A DNA stretch of 64,000 nucleotides from Elgaria multicarinata webbii (GCF_023053635.1 NC_086171.1:17068006-17132005); one strand, 5' to 3'; positions 21,777 through 33,165 are shown, numbered from the stretch's first letter. Notes: generated by a model from the letters alone, not told the origin. A program made the numbers and translations.

Positions 21777-21906
21777 GGGAAACTTGTGGCCCTCCAGATG
21801 TGTTAGCTTACAACTCCCATCATGCTTCACTATTGGCTATGCTGGCTAGGGCTGATGGGACTTGTAGACCCAAACATCTGGAGGACCACAAACTGCTCAC
21901 CCCTGA
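21777..21906. mobile_element. hAT-like foldback MITE (best copy)
   Basis: Left end CAGGGAAACTTGTGGCCC; right end, read in reverse, CAGGGGTGAGCAGTTTGTGG. The arms meet around TTGGCTATGCTGGC. CAGGG-type ends are typical of hAT elements, and the six bases TCTACA occur at both borders, fitting part of an 8-bp duplication. Confidence 0.65.
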
Positions 21907-21929
21907 TCTACAAATCCAATTGTAGTAGT

Positions 21930-22160
21930 CGTTATGAAGTCTCATAGAAGTTGATTGCATGCATATTCACTAGGAAGTAAGTACCTTTGAGTTACTTACA
22001 AACTTACAAACCAATCTTACAAACCAATTCCATGTATATTTATTCAGGTAAGACCCATTCAGATCAATTCTGCACACTCACTCCCAAGTAAGTGTACAGT
22101 ATTTAAGCCTTAGGCTGCAAGCTCATAGCCCACTTACTTGGGAGTTAACCCCAATGAACT
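21930..22160. repeat. Cluster of foldback-motif copies
   Basis: Several diverged pieces in both orientations: ACTAGGAAGTAAGTACC, TTTATTCAGGTAAGACC, and ACTTACTTGGGAGTTAACCC with CAATGAACTCAAAG. Confidence 0.4.
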
Positions 22161-22879
22161 CAAAGAGAATTACTTCTGAGTTGACAGGTGTAAGGTCACA
22201 ATGTTTGTCTCTTTCTTCAAAAAGACAAGGCTGCATATAATTTCTCAGTTGTTGACATACACTAAACATTCCAGCAACTTTCTTTAGGAACACTTAAATA
22301 AGCCTAAGAATTCTTAGGGCATTTTTTTAACTTTGTTTGCTTAATTATAAGTCTTGTTTACTGCTACTTGAGTGCTTTGCTGCTTACGAGGTTAACTTAC
22401 AAGCCAATAAACCTTATTCATATCCTCTGCATGGAGAGGGGCTCTTTGAGACTCGTTGGATTGTTGGGTTTGAGGTTTTGTTTTGTTTTAATTTTTATTT
22501 GCTACAGTCTGTTCAGTGTCATTTTGTTCGAACAGCAACATGGCTCCAACAGTCAAGCCTGGGACGCTGTACATCAGGCACACTTTAGCAGATTTATGTC
22601 ATCAACCCCCGCACAGTATCAATCATTCTTCAAGGTCATTCTTAGCTACCAAAGCAAGTGCTGCATTGAAATCGGCAGGACGGGCTTCAAACTAAGCCAG
22701 TTGCAAGTTTTCAGGCACTGTGGAGGGAGAGTTGCCCTGGGGTGGGGGTGGGGTAGTCATGTTAAAGAATTCTTGGCAACATGTCCCAAAGGATTTGTGA
22801 TGGGGGTGGAGGAGGGAGGGAGAGAGAGAGATGTTGTTGTTGTTGCCATCAATGTAAATGCAAGATGACTGTGTTAAAG
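22161..22879. other. No gene seen; unassigned sequence
   Basis: A 166-codon open stretch at 22368-22868 on plus has hydrophobic runs but low-complexity ends and no recognisable domain. I treat it as chance. Confidence 0.4.
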
Positions 22880-23190
22880 AAACCAGGGCCCGTTTTGAGA
22901 CAAATAAACAGAGATTTATCAGTCTGGCTGCAGTTTTACGAAGTGCAACGCTGAAAGGTTTCTTCTGTCTCTTTCAGATAAATGAGACACATCCAGAGCT
23001 GGATATGCCACTTCTGTCAGGCATTCGATCTGTATAAAGGGCCCCAGATCATTTCAAATCAATACCACTCGCTTGAAGCGCTTCTGTTTTGTTTTCAACT
23101 GTTTATCGTTCTCCAAGGCCAAAACCTGATTAGCACAGAATTCATGCATATATATTACTGAACCAATTTCTAAAGATTACAAATATGGGG
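22880..23190. other. Candidate conserved non-coding element
   Basis: Non-repetitive and non-coding, with motifs such as AAATAAACA and GATTTATCAG. Its character (balanced composition, no transposon marks) suggests a conserved regulatory element, but I have no alignment to prove it. Confidence 0.25.
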
Positions 23191-24056
23191 TGGGTAGAGG
23201 TGGGAATGGGGTGAAATCAGGTTATTATGATTTGTTGGTGGTGTTGGCGCTGCTGCTGCTGGTGCTGCTCAGAAAGAGCCAGAATATTCCATTTTATAAT
23301 TGCCTGGAAGGTCAGATGGTTAGTGGCTTTGCTTCCTAGGGCGACCTCATTAAACACATTTCCCCCTTTTGATCCTGAAAGAAATGCAACAGGGTAGCTT
23401 CAGGAGGACATGCAAATAAGGTGAGGAAGCAGTTCAGAGGCTTTGCTGCTCCATACGCTTCGAAATTCTTGATTCCAAACATTCTAGGTGACAGGCAGGG
23501 TATAAGGAAAGGAACTGCTATAATACAACTGACTGGGTCAAAAAAAGAGAGATGCATGCAATGAAACTCCTAAAATACATTTGTTTAGGCAAGAGAGGGA
23601 GGGAGAGAGAAGTGCATGCAAATCTCCAGTTGACCGGTTGTCCTCTTCCCATAAATCTATTGCCTGTGTTCTAAAGATTGTGGTAGGGAAAGCCATGAAG
23701 CAGACTAGTCCATTTAGCATGGTTAAACCTTAGGCCACAGGCCTTCTATGTACATGGATATCTGACAAGCTAAATAGAAAAGCTCTTGTGCTCCTGTAAC
23801 CTCACCACAAGCCATTTAAAATCAATTAGCATTTTTAAATAAAATTGTTTAGTGAGCCTTCTCATCAATGCTAGCTCAAGGGTTGAAAGGAGCCTCAGCA
23901 AAGTGCACTGTAGTTGTCTCCCTCCTTTCTAAGAGGAACTCAGAATCAGCACTGGGCGCCAGGTAACACCGTTGTAATTTCTCACAATGCACCCAATCAG
24001 GGGCATTATAGAAAATCACAGTGGTGTAACGTAGATATGATTGGAGCTGGCTTGTA
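23191..24056. other. No gene seen; unassigned sequence
   Basis: A short trinucleotide-rich stretch (GCTGCTGCTGCTGG) lies near 23250. Confidence 0.45.

Positions 24057-24058
<2 letters not shown>

Positions 24059-24098
<40 letters not shown>
24059..24098. repeat. (CA)n microsatellite
   Basis: About 20 uninterrupted AC units. Confidence 0.95.
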
Positions 24099-24099
<1 letters not shown>

Positions 24100-24290
24100 G
24101 CCTGTTCAGTCAACACGCTAAGCCATGCTTAGGCCAGTAACCCTTTTGCAGGAAATAGTTAGTGAGAATGTTTAAACCATGGTTATGTAGCCACCACAAT
24201 TAGGAAAGGTTCCCATGACATGCTAAGCCATAAAGTTAAGCTCAAAATGCTTAACCATCGTGGGTTGACATGTTGTTTGAACAGGGTCAC
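24100..24290. mobile_element. MITE family D
   Basis: Ends are GGCCTGTTCAGTCAACACGC on the left and the approximate complement of GACCCTGTTCAAACAACATG on the right. The inside has CTAAGCCATGCTTAGG and matching reversed pieces. About 190 bp, no coding capacity. Confidence 0.6.
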
Positions 24291-25096
24291 ATATTAGAAA
24301 GGGGACCCAGCACAGTCATTGGCACTGGACTCTGCTAGGGTGCTAGGTCCCAGCATCTGCCCATGGGTGTTGTGTCTGACAATGGGACAGCTTGTAGTCA
24401 TTTCAGTATCTTATTTACCTGCAGTATATTGTATTCTTGCACCTTAGCATCAAGAGGGGGAAAAAGAAGGAAAGCAACTCCAAAAATACAGTTGGTTTAG
24501 CCAACGAAGAGAAAAATAATAATGGCAAACTGTTAGGCTGACCACTCATGTATCACCAAAAAGAGGACAAATGAGGACACAGATTTGCATTAAAATTGCA
24601 TAGGTTGATTTTATGTGTAGATGCATATGTAGAAATAATTACTATAATTTAAACAGAAATGCAAGACATTGCACCCTGGTGACCTGCATGCCTGCTCAGT
24701 GTGATGTCCAGGGACTAACTGTTGGTGGGCAACTTCAGGGCTCTTACTCTCCTTAAATTGGACTTGGATTGGATAGCCTTTCAAGTAGAGGTCTGTTTGC
24801 TGTAAAAGAGAACACACAGCCACCCTACAAACTGGTAAGGATAGAGGTGGGTTACGCCAACAACAACAACAACAAAAGAGTTATTTTAAATAAACATTCT
24901 TCTGCCGAGAACTTTGCAATGAGACAATTTGAATTTTATCATACTTGAAAATCTAAATCTAAAATCTAAATCTGGAAAATCTAAATTTAAATCTGGGAAA
25001 TCTAACACAAAATGGAAAAGAGGGAATAACAGAATACTGTGCTAAAACACACACATACACAACATACTGGGCTAGAATACACACAACACAACGTAC

Positions 25097-25100
<4 letters not shown>
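24291..25100. other. No gene seen; unassigned sequence
   Basis: Contains a short (CAA)n run near 24859-24875 and small direct repeats of AAATCTAAATCT near 24950-25000. Confidence 0.45.

Positions 25101-25135
<35 letters not shown>
25101..25135. repeat. (TC)n microsatellite
   Basis: About 17 CT units. Confidence 0.95.
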
Positions 25136-25139
<4 letters not shown>

Positions 25140-25261
25140 TTTCTACACCTAAGGGTTATTCCAAGAAAATGGAGGGATTGTCCCTGCCTGTTCCTGGGAT
25201 CCCCTGTGTGGCATTTGGATGCCCAGGAACGAACCCAGGACAATCCTGTTAACAAGCCAGG
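25136..25261. mobile_element. Harbinger-like MITE, family B
   Basis: CCCTTTCTACACCTAAGGGT then GGAGGGATTGTCCCTGCCTG and GTGGCATTTGGATGCC. Same family as 32771-32905, 33687-33789 and 51552-51692. The right end is lost where a family-D MITE adjoins. Confidence 0.55.
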
Positions 25262-25430
25262 AACAACTGGTTTCATGACATGAAAACCTGGAAACTCTGG
25301 GTTGTTTATGGGTTAAACAACCCAGAGTTAACCCAACAAAAAACCATGGCCAATTGTTGGGTTAACTCTAACTCATAAGCAATCCAGAGTTTCTGGTTTT
25401 ACATGTCACAGCAAACCACCCCGCTATAAG
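25262..25430. mobile_element. Foldback MITE, family D
   Basis: Palindromic: GGTTTCATGACATGAAAACC and AACTCTGGGTTGTTTATG on the left, their complement on the right ending TCTGGTTTTACATGTCAC. Confidence 0.6.
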
Positions 25431-25627
25431 GCCTGCCAAGAAAACGTCAGTGAAAGCTGGCATCCCTCCAAGAGTCAGTAATGACTCAGTGCTTGCATGA
25501 GAGGTTCCTTTCCAGGTTAATTAAAAGTGGAAATTTTGAGTGTGTGGCTCTCATACTCCACTTGTCCCCACAATTCTTGGGTTAAACAACCCAGAGATTG
25601 CTGCCATGATATGTGAACTAGGTCTTA

Positions 25628-25745
25628 GTCATACTTAGGGTAGAACTATTGAAATCAAATGGCAAGTTAGTCAAGACTAATTTGTTCCATTGATTTCAAT
25701 GGGTCTACTCTAAGTATGAGTAAGTCTGGATCCAATATATTATAT
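25628..25745. mobile_element. Foldback MITE, family C
   Basis: Inverted arms CATACTTAGGGTAGAACTAT and GGGTCTACTCTAAGTATGAG, both next to ATTGAAATCAA / TTGATTTCAAT. A family-D half copy lies just before it at 25580-25625. Confidence 0.65.
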
Positions 25746-26138
25746 TTTAAATTGTATTTTTAATATTTTTATTATATTGATGACCTCAATGAATGTGATC
25801 CAGAGCTTCTTAGAGAAAGGTAGGATAAAAACACATAATAATAATCAGGCTGCCGGATGTGCTGTGAAGATAGATCCAAAAAGCAACGCTTAACAGCCCA
25901 ATTTTATATGTGGTTGTTTGGCTCTTTTTCTACCTGAACTTGCAAATCTCCTGCAAAGTGAGATCCAGTCCTGACTAGCTGTACTTACAACAGGAAATTT
26001 TCACTGCTTCAACAGTTTATGCACCCACAGAGAAACCGGGACTAATTAATTAGTGAGGGTTCTGCAGGTTCTCCAGGATCAGGGCTGCAAATTGTTGAAA
26101 TGTCCCCTGCCCTGTTTTGTTATGTGTCATTTTGAAAA

Positions 26139-26172
26139 AACATCATCATCATCATCATCATCATCATCATTA
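26139..26172. repeat. (ATC)n microsatellite
   Basis: About ten ATC units. Confidence 0.9.
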
Positions 26173-26213
26173 TCATTAACAACAATCCTTCAGAGCAATG
26201 GTTATGAATTATT

Positions 26214-26246
26214 TTCTCTTCTTCTTCTTCTTCTTCTTCTTCTTCA
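26214..26246. repeat. (TTC)n microsatellite
   Basis: About ten TTC units, 40 bp after the (ATC)n run. Confidence 0.9.
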
Positions 26247-26269
26247 AAAAATCTTAATGTTTGCTTAAA

Positions 26270-26880
26270 TGTTTGGGGAAGTCATTAATCAAGACTAGCT
26301 GCCATCAATCTCAAAACTTGTAAAAGTCAACTGAAGGAGGCAGGAATAGTTTAAAAAATGTGTTAAGCTAAGGGAATCATATGGAACTTTTTAAAGGAAT
26401 GTATCAAGGGAATTTGAAAAACTATAACCCCATACAACTGCAGGAAAGGCTACTGAAAGTGTGAATTAATTTAACACAGAATTTGTCCTTAGTCGTTCAT
26501 AAGAAATAGCAGACGCTGGGGAAGTGTAGAGAACAGAGTGGCATGGAAAATTATAAATCTGAGCGAGAGGGAATGGAAGGCACACTTGAAAAGCCAGGCA
26601 TTATTTTTAAAATATGCTCGACATGATGATTGATTTTCCATAGGGGGTTCTAAAAGATGTGCAAGTCGGGGAAGGGGGGAGGAAAGGAAGAGCCTATCAT
26701 TTTCAAAAGGTCATGAGAAGAACCAGAGCAGAAAAGAGCATTTGATCAAAGAAAAACTGTCAAATCTGTGTGCTGAGATACAAGCAGCTAAGTAAAAAAT
26801 TGCTTAAGGTCTTGAGCATCCACAGCTGCAGTGCAAAGAAGGCAAGCGGGGGGCGTTAAGTGTTACTGAAAATTGGATCT
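26270..26880. other. Candidate conserved non-coding region
   Basis: About 600 bp without any repeat family, microsatellite or open frame. The texture is mixed AT-rich homeodomain-like sites (TTAAT, ATTAAT) and E-box-like CAGCTG. Regulatory function is an inference only. Confidence 0.25.
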
Positions 26881-27349
26881 GTCCAATATTTGGTTCATAT
26901 TTAGCTTTGGTTCCTCTTGATCACACAATAGGTCTACACAGCATCCCATTTTTCCTGTGCACTTCCCCTTTAGACAAACCCTTAAACTGCTTTTAAAGTT
27001 TTGGATAGTTCGTAAATAGGCTTGCCATTCAGGAGGTGCATGTATATTTGTACCCTACTTTTCACAGAAAGGAAGTCTGATGCAGCAGTTAGAGCAAGGG
27101 TGCAGAACCTGAGGCCCAGGGTTTCTAATCCAGACCCCTGGGTTCCTCAGATGACCCTCCCCCTTTTCTCCAACCACTGGTATTTAGTGGTTCCCCAATC
27201 TTTGTGCAGTTTTTCATAATTCTGAAACGTTGAAAGGCCTCTTCTATAAGCGTCATTCCTGGCAGTAAGAGCTTTAAGCTAAAATATGCTGATGTTTTTG
27301 TCCCACCCTTTTGGCCTTCAGGCCCACCCACCATTGGAATCTGGCCCTG

Positions 27350-27470
27350 AGAACTAGGTTGGACTAGGAAGACCTCAGTTCTTGTCCCCACTTGGCAATG
27401 AAGATGCCTGGGTGAGTTTGGGCCAGTCACTGACTCTCTTCACAGGGTTTTGTGAGGCTACAATGGAGAG
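27350..27470 (+). mobile_element. tRNA-SINE, left part (split by CR1)
   Basis: GGTTGGACTAGGAAGACC, TGGGCCAGTCACTGACTC and TGTGAGGCTACAATGGAGAG match the main SINE. The missing right half (from GGAGTAGGAGGGTTATGT) is at 28145. Confidence 0.7.
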
Positions 27471-27502
27471 ATCATAAGAAAAGCCATGTTGGATTAGACC
27501 AA
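27471..27502 (-). mobile_element. CR1 LINE 3' end, part 1 (inside SINE)
   Basis: ATCATAAGAAAAGCCATGTT and GGATTAGACCAA, the CR1 3' terminus read in reverse. Cut by a MITE after CCAA. Confidence 0.75.
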
Positions 27503-27958
27503 GGACATGTCTGCACCATGCTTATATCCTGGGGTAGTCCTTGGATCATCCCTTTACGTCCACATGACATACAGGGGATCCTGGGGGCAGCTCGGGACTA
27601 GTAAGGACTTACCCCGGGACATCAGGAACCACAGAAAACCTGACATTTCCGTGGGTCAAGACGGATTGTCCTGACCTCCCCATGAGTAGCAGGGACCGTA
27701 AAATGGGCACAGAGCTGCACGGTGGCAGTACATGCCCATCGGGGGAAAGAGGGGGGAGTAGGGTCGGGGGGGTTCCCCCTTACCTTTGGCACTGGAGCAC
27801 AAATGCACTCCTCTTGTTGTTCTTTTTTTTAAAAAAAATATATGGTGGCCGCAATGTCGTTCTGGGATGTCTTGCGGCTGTCTAGATACCCAGGGAGGAT
27901 CACGGAAGCCATTAAGTCCGCGATCCTCCCCCTACATCCTTGTGGCATAGACATGCCC
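27503..27958. mobile_element. Harbinger-like non-autonomous transposon, 456 bp
   Basis: Inserted in the CR1 copy. The left end is GGACATGTCTGCACC; the right end read in reverse is GGGCATGTCTATGCCAC. CAA lies on both sides (27500-27502 and 27959-27961), a 3-bp duplication as for PIF/Harbinger elements. The inside repeats the family-B theme (ATCCTGGGGTAGTCC, GGGGATCCTGGGGG) plus a longer unrelated middle. No transposase. Confidence 0.7.
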
Positions 27959-28144
27959 CAAGGCTCCATCTAGTTCAGCACTCCACTCACACAGTGGCCA
28001 ACCAGCTGTCACCCAGGGACCCCCAATGGTACAACAGCACCCTCCCACCAATGTTTCTCAGCAACCTGTGTACATTGGTTTACTGTCTCTGATTCTGGAT
28101 GTAGAACATAGCCATCAGGAACAGTAGCCTTGTCCTCCAGGAAA
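27959..28144 (-). mobile_element. CR1 LINE, part 2
   Basis: Resumes with AAGGCTCCATCTAGTTCAGC, CACAGTGGCCAACCAGCTG and the following CR1 3' UTR, and stops at CCTCCAGGAAA before the SINE resumes. Confidence 0.75.
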
Positions 28145-28222
28145 GGAGTAGGAGGGTTATGTATGTTGCCTTGGGCTCCTTGGAGGAAAAGGCAGAATAT
28201 AAATGTAACAAATAAACATGTT
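28145..28222 (+). mobile_element. tRNA-SINE, right part
   Basis: GGAGTAGGAGGGTTATGTAT, GCCTTGGGCTCCTTGGAGG and the ATATAAATGTAACAAATAAA tail complete the SINE begun at 27350. Confidence 0.7.
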
Positions 28223-28289
28223 TCACCAAGCTTGGATCTCAAAGTAATGTACAATTTCAGTCCATCAGAAAATACAATATAACTAAGCC

Positions 28290-28378
28290 CCAATCTGTTG
28301 CCCTCCAGATGTGTTGGACTACAACTCCCAGCATCCCCAGCCAACACAACTAGAGGGCACCAGGTCGAGGAGGCTGAT
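28290..28378. mobile_element. hAT-like foldback MITE
   Basis: GTTGCCCTCCAGATGTGTTG and GGACTACAACTCCCAGC, then GAGGGCACCAGGTCGAGG on the right arm. The centre is shortened. Confidence 0.6.
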
Positions 28379-28902
28379 TTAAGTAAGTAGTGTGAGTAGG
28401 TACAGTGAAAGGAGAAGGAGGAATCCGTGTTAGCCCAAGCCATTTTGCTGCCTGAAGCAAGGCCCAAACGTCACCCACCTCACTATGGCTAACAGTTTTT
28501 TAAAAGTCTTGTTGCACCATTTGGACACCAATTCTTGCCTTCATCAATGCCCATTCTCTTCTGGATGCCACCTGAAGCAGGTTGCTTCACCCTCTTGCAT
28601 AGCGGGGCCAGCCCTGGAGATGGTGGTGTTTGTATCTTAATGTCCCAGTGTTATGTTATCCTTTTGTGCTTTTTGAGTTGCTCATGCCCTAGCCTGCTTC
28701 ACTATTCCTACCTTGCATGATTAACTAAAGCCTGTTGTTGAATCAAAAAGAGGAAGAAGAAGCTACAATTAGTATTCTGAGGATTGCAGAGACATATAGC
28801 ACTGTTATTACTACGTAATGAAAGACAGTTCCCCAAATTTTATATGTTAGGATATGGGGTAATAGTGAGAAGACTCTCAGTATTTAAGAAGGTGGAAGGC
28901 TC
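28379..28902. other. No gene seen; unassigned sequence
   Basis: No exon or repeat family recognised. Confidence 0.4.
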
Positions 28903-28990
28903 TCATTTAAGAACATAAGAAGAGCCCTGCTGGATCAGACCAAGGGTCCATCTAGTCCAGCATTCAGTTCACACAGTGGCCAACCTCCCA
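28903..28990 (-). mobile_element. CR1 LINE 3' end fragment
   Basis: TAAGAACATAAGAAGAGCCC, TGGATCAGACCAAGGG and CACACAGTGGCCAACC. Only the last 90 bp of the family. Confidence 0.75.
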
Positions 28991-29134
28991 CACATGATAG
29001 AAATGGTGATAAATAATGTTAGCCCACAAGTCTTACCTGAGACTTTCTGGCTACTGCTGTGGCCCACTGGTTCCCCTCCACAACAATAAGGACTTCTCTC
29101 GCAGAAGTGCATCGCAACAAAAACCAAACCAGGA

Positions 29135-29420
29135 AACTCAGGAGAGTTCAAGTCCTTCTACAAACTCAATCACTGCTTTTAAAACTCAGCTAAAAACTTT
29201 TCTTTTCCCTATAGCCTTCAAATATTGAGTTTGTTCTGACTCTATACTGTTAGCTTCACCCTACCCGGTGCCTGTTTACACTTCCCTGTGCCTGTTTGCA
29301 TTCTCCTTCCCTCTTTATTGTTTACTACAACTTATTAGATTGTAAGCCTATGCGGCAGGGTCTTGCTATTTACTGTGTTATCTGTACAGCACCATGCACA
29401 TTGATGGTGCTATATAAATA

Positions 29421-29470
<50 letters not shown>
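29135..29470 (+). mobile_element. L2 LINE 3' end with (TAA)n tail
   Basis: Second copy of the L2 at 6979-8529. The frame reads [18 protein letters not shown] before its stop, then the 3' UTR GCCTATGCGGCAGGGTCTTG, CAGCACCATGCACATTGATG and a long (AAT)n tail (29423-29470). Strongly 5'-truncated. Confidence 0.85.
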
Positions 29471-29472
<2 letters not shown>

Positions 29473-29474
29473 TT

Positions 29475-29530
29475 GTAAGTCCCATTGAATTCAGTGGAAC
29501 CAACTTCTGAGCAGACATAGGATTTCACTC
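29475..29530. repeat. Foldback-motif copy
   Basis: TAAGTCCCATTGAATTCAGT, GGAACCAACTTCTGAGC and AGACATAGGATTTCACTC. Confidence 0.45.
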
Positions 29531-31042
29531 TTACATAAAAGCTAATGGAAAGAAAGAATGTTATACATGAGTAATGGCAGAATATCAACCTGATCAGATT
29601 AATAAAGTATTTCTTAATTAGCAGTATTTGTAAATTGTGTTTTCAAAATAGTTTCAGAATAATAAAATATAACAATACAAATCCAATTAATACAAAGTCA
29701 GCAAGTGTAAAACTAATGAAGTCCACATTAAAACAAGAGAACAATATTTCCACAGCATTAGGAATTATGAACCATTACAATACTAAAGTATAATAAGATA
29801 TTATATTATGGAGGTGCAGACTTTTTCTCAGTGGGGAAAATATCCTGGGTGATTTAAAAACCATATTATTCATCATCAATGCTTGCAAAGAATGTGATAG
29901 TTTTCAATAATTGCAGAATAAATCCCAAAATTATCAAAACCTGGGGGGAAAGTGTGTGTGGGGGAGCCCTTTTTCTTCTGTAATTGCGCAGACAAAACTC
30001 ATTGATTTCAATGGGACTTGGAAAGGAGAAATTCCCAGTGGCTGGTGCCCCAATTCTTTGAGTATAGAATCTATGATCTATATATAAAGCAATACTCCAC
30101 CATGTGGCATTATGTGAAAACAAAACAGTCTTTCAGAAACCTTCCACAATAGGAGAAGATACACATTAAGCTACCTAGACTTTCCCCACTGAAGTGAGTG
30201 GGGCTTACGTCTGCAGTCTTAAACACGATTACCTGGGAATAAATCCCACTGAAGTCAATGGGGCTTAGTTCTGACTGGGCACGTACAGGACTGTCCTGCA
30301 AACTAATATCATTAAAGCTCATGTGTCCCAATAAAAGAAACAAATATATTTTAATAATAAGACATGAATTTTCCCTGTTTGTTTGTACTAGTTACAGAAA
30401 AGGCACATAGCCTTTGTGTTCCCAGCAGTAATCTTAACAATTCAGCTGTGTAGCAAAGGGTTACTTAGGATACAATTTTCAAATATATTACTATCAATGA
30501 TAACTTTGCCATTGACTTTAATGGCTGCGGGTTGCACCTTTAACGGCTTTTTTGAAGAGAGGCCAGACCGATTTAAGCAATGGAACAGACACCACTTCCA
30601 TTTGGAAAACTATCATTCCCATAGATCTCAGATTTCCTTCTATTCCTTTTAGTCATTATTTGGACATGCATTTAACTTCTTTTTTAAAGTCTCTAATCGT
30701 GTTTTATTCATTTCCTGAAGAATGCTAACATCTTTTGGCTTCCTTCTCTGCTAAAAGCTAGTTTCATCTCGCAATGTTCAGTCCATTCAGAGTCATAAGT
30801 ATTACTGCTCATTCTAGGTTTCGAAGGTCTTTCAAAAATAATTTTTGGTGTTGTTGAAAGGACCTCTAGGCTGCAGTCCAGAGAGATCCTTCAGGCACGC
30901 TAGTGGAACTTTTTTTTAATAGCAGATGCCATATTATGCCCTACTGCAAGCTACGTTTTAAACACTCAATTTTCAAAAGCAGTCTATTATGGGGGGCACT
31001 TACACACTGTCAAAAAAGAGGACATGGATTTGCATTAACATA
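29531..31042. other. No gene seen; scattered foldback-motif copies
   Basis: Diverged motif copies near 29990-30020 and 30160-30290 (AATAAATCCCACTGAAGTC, AATGGGGCTTAGTTCTGAC). Otherwise unassigned AT-rich sequence. Confidence 0.4.
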
Positions 31043-31280
31043 TTATTTATTTAGTTATTATTACATTTATATCCCACCTTTTTTCCTCCAAGGAACCCAA
31101 GGCAGTGTACATAATCTTCTTCCTCTCCATTTTATCCTCACAACAACAACGCTGTGAGGTAGGTTGGGCTGAGAGTCTGGCCCAAAGTCACCCAGTGAGC
31201 TTCCATGGCTGGGTGGAGACTAGAACCTGGATCTCCCGACTCCCAGTCTGACAGTCTAGCCACTACACCATACTGGCTAC
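31043..31280 (-). mobile_element. tRNA-derived SINE
   Basis: Full-length reverse copy: tail and body start TTATTTATTTAG, CCTCCAAGGAACCCAAGGC, and the tRNA-like head ends at ACTACACCATACTGGC. The B-box complement is TAGAACCTGG. Confidence 0.85.
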
Positions 31281-32231
31281 ATATATATGTGCTAAAGTTG
31301 ACTGCAAATTTAGAAAGAACTGCTATGATTTAGATAGAAATAGAATACATCTCACCAGTAAACAGGTGACCTGTGACTCAGTCTGCTGTCCAGGGCTAAC
31401 ATTGACAGGTAACACCACAACCCCTGCTGCTCTCCCTTCTAATGGTTTGTTTGTTTGTTTTAATCTTTAAATCAGACTTGAACTGGGCAGCTATGCAAAT
31501 AGAGGACTGTCCTCTAGGAGCAGTCCTCTGAAAAGCTTGTTCTGCACCTGAGGTTTGCTGTTCAAAGAAACAAAGTAAAAAACAAAACAAAACAACTTTG
31601 CTCATAGCATTCATGGGGCCCACGCATACTGGGAGTTTATTTTTCTTTACACAGAACACATTCTTGGATAAAATCATTCGGAAAACAAAGTCACATTAAT
31701 GACACCTCAGTCGTCCTGCCACATTTTGGTCTGCAATATTACTTACCTTGCAACTGAGAAGTCACACTTCCATTTTTCTCAAAATGGACCATAAATACAT
31801 AGTGAAGCATAATGGAATTAATGATTCAAAGACTGCTAAATTTCATGCAAGCATTTCCATGGACTCCACAGGGCTTTACTTAAGATCTCAAACACCTGCA
31901 TGGAATTCCATTATACTCTTATCCTTTAAATCCACAATGAAAACACAATAGTTTAAGCTTTGGGGTCCTTCTAGACATCACCTAACTGTGTTCCTTTGGC
32001 AGGGAAATGTTTAAAATGCAGCTTTAATATTTTAATATATAAGTCACAAATCATGATGGAGAGTGAGCTTTAGACATTTAGGCCGATGGAAAGCACTGAA
32101 GTAACTAGGAAACTCTGAAGCTGCATTTTGCACACATTATAAATCTTTATTAAAGTGATTCATAAGCAAAATACTGGCAGCACGAGTATATAAATATCGC
32201 TATATTTTATTCATTGGGCACATAATAGACA
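31281..32231. other. No gene seen; unassigned sequence
   Basis: No exon, RNA gene or repeat family recognised. Confidence 0.45.
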
Positions 32232-32640
32232 TAGCTTAGAATCACAGACTTAGAAGGAACCTCAAAGGTCATCTAGTCCTACCCTCTGACAGGAAATCTG
32301 CTGCTACAGCACCTGATAGGTGGTCATCCATCCTTGGCTTAAAACCCTGCAATGAAGGGGAGGCCACCACTTCTGAGGCAGTCTGTTCTACTGTCCAACA
32401 GCTCATACTGTCAGGACCGTCTTCCTAATTTTTATTTGAAATCACCTCTTGTAATTTGAATCCACTGATTTGAGTTCTACCCTTTGGAACAACAGAAAAC
32501 TAATTTGCTCCACCATCTATGACTCAGTCCTTCAAACATTTGAAGATGGCTACCACGTTGCCTCTTAATCGTCTCTTCTCTGGGCTAAACTTACCCACTC
32601 CTTCAATGTTTCCTCACAGGAATTGGGGTAAGAACCAAAC
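32232..32640 (-). mobile_element. CR1 LINE fragment, part 1
   Basis: The 3' end at left reads AGAATCACAGACTTAGAAGG and CCTCAAAGGTCATCTAGTCC. It continues through the RT C-terminal part in reverse (CTTCAAACATTTGAAGATGG, CGTCTCTTCTCTGGGC). A diverged older subfamily, interrupted by about 300 bp. Confidence 0.7.
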
Positions 32641-32770
32641 AAAGTTAGTTGAAAGTTCCTATTGAAATCATTGCAACTTCAATTAAGTAATGAGTAACTC
32701 ATTCAACTGATTATAATGGGACCTAAATGTAACACTCTTACATTGCAATCCTATGCAGAATTCAACGGGA

Positions 32771-32905
32771 CAAAGGCCCTTTCTACACCTAAGAATTATC
32801 CCAGGCAAATGGAGGGATCGTCCCTGCCTGCTCCCGGGATCCCGTGTGTCATTTAGATGCACAGGGATGATCCCGGGATACAGGCATGGTGTAGACATGC
32901 CCTTA
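32771..32905. mobile_element. Harbinger-like MITE, family B, inserted in CR1
   Basis: GGCCCTTTCTACACCTAAG left, GGTGTAGACATGCCC right, with AAATGGAGGGATCGTCCC and GATGATCCCGGGATAC between. It lies with foldback-motif pieces in the insert (about 32641-32945) that splits the CR1 copy. Confidence 0.6.
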
Positions 32906-32945
32906 CTCTCAGGTATGCGTGTATAAGATTGCAAGCTTAATCTGG

Positions 32946-33165
32946 TCCCATCCCTTGGTCTCCAGGCCTTTCACCCTCTTTGCCGCTGTATTCTGAACGC
33001 TTCCCAGTTTGACCTCCTCAAGCTGTGGTGCACAGAACGTACTACTTCCAGTGAGGTTTGACCAAACCAGAATTGAGTGGAGTACCATTTCATATCAGAA
33101 TCTATACTTCTATTGAAGCAGTGTATTTTGGTCAATCAAATTTGCAAGAAAGAAGAAAGGATTGT
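32946..33165 (-). mobile_element. CR1 LINE fragment, part 2
   Basis: GTCTCCAGGCCTTTCACCC, TTGCCGCTGTATTCTGAACG and CAGAATTGAGTGGAGTACC continue the reverse CR1 RT region. Confidence 0.6.

Noticed and set aside
22368-22868. 166-codon plus-strand open frame
   Set aside because: No domain, low-complexity glycine/basic end and no gene context; likely chance.
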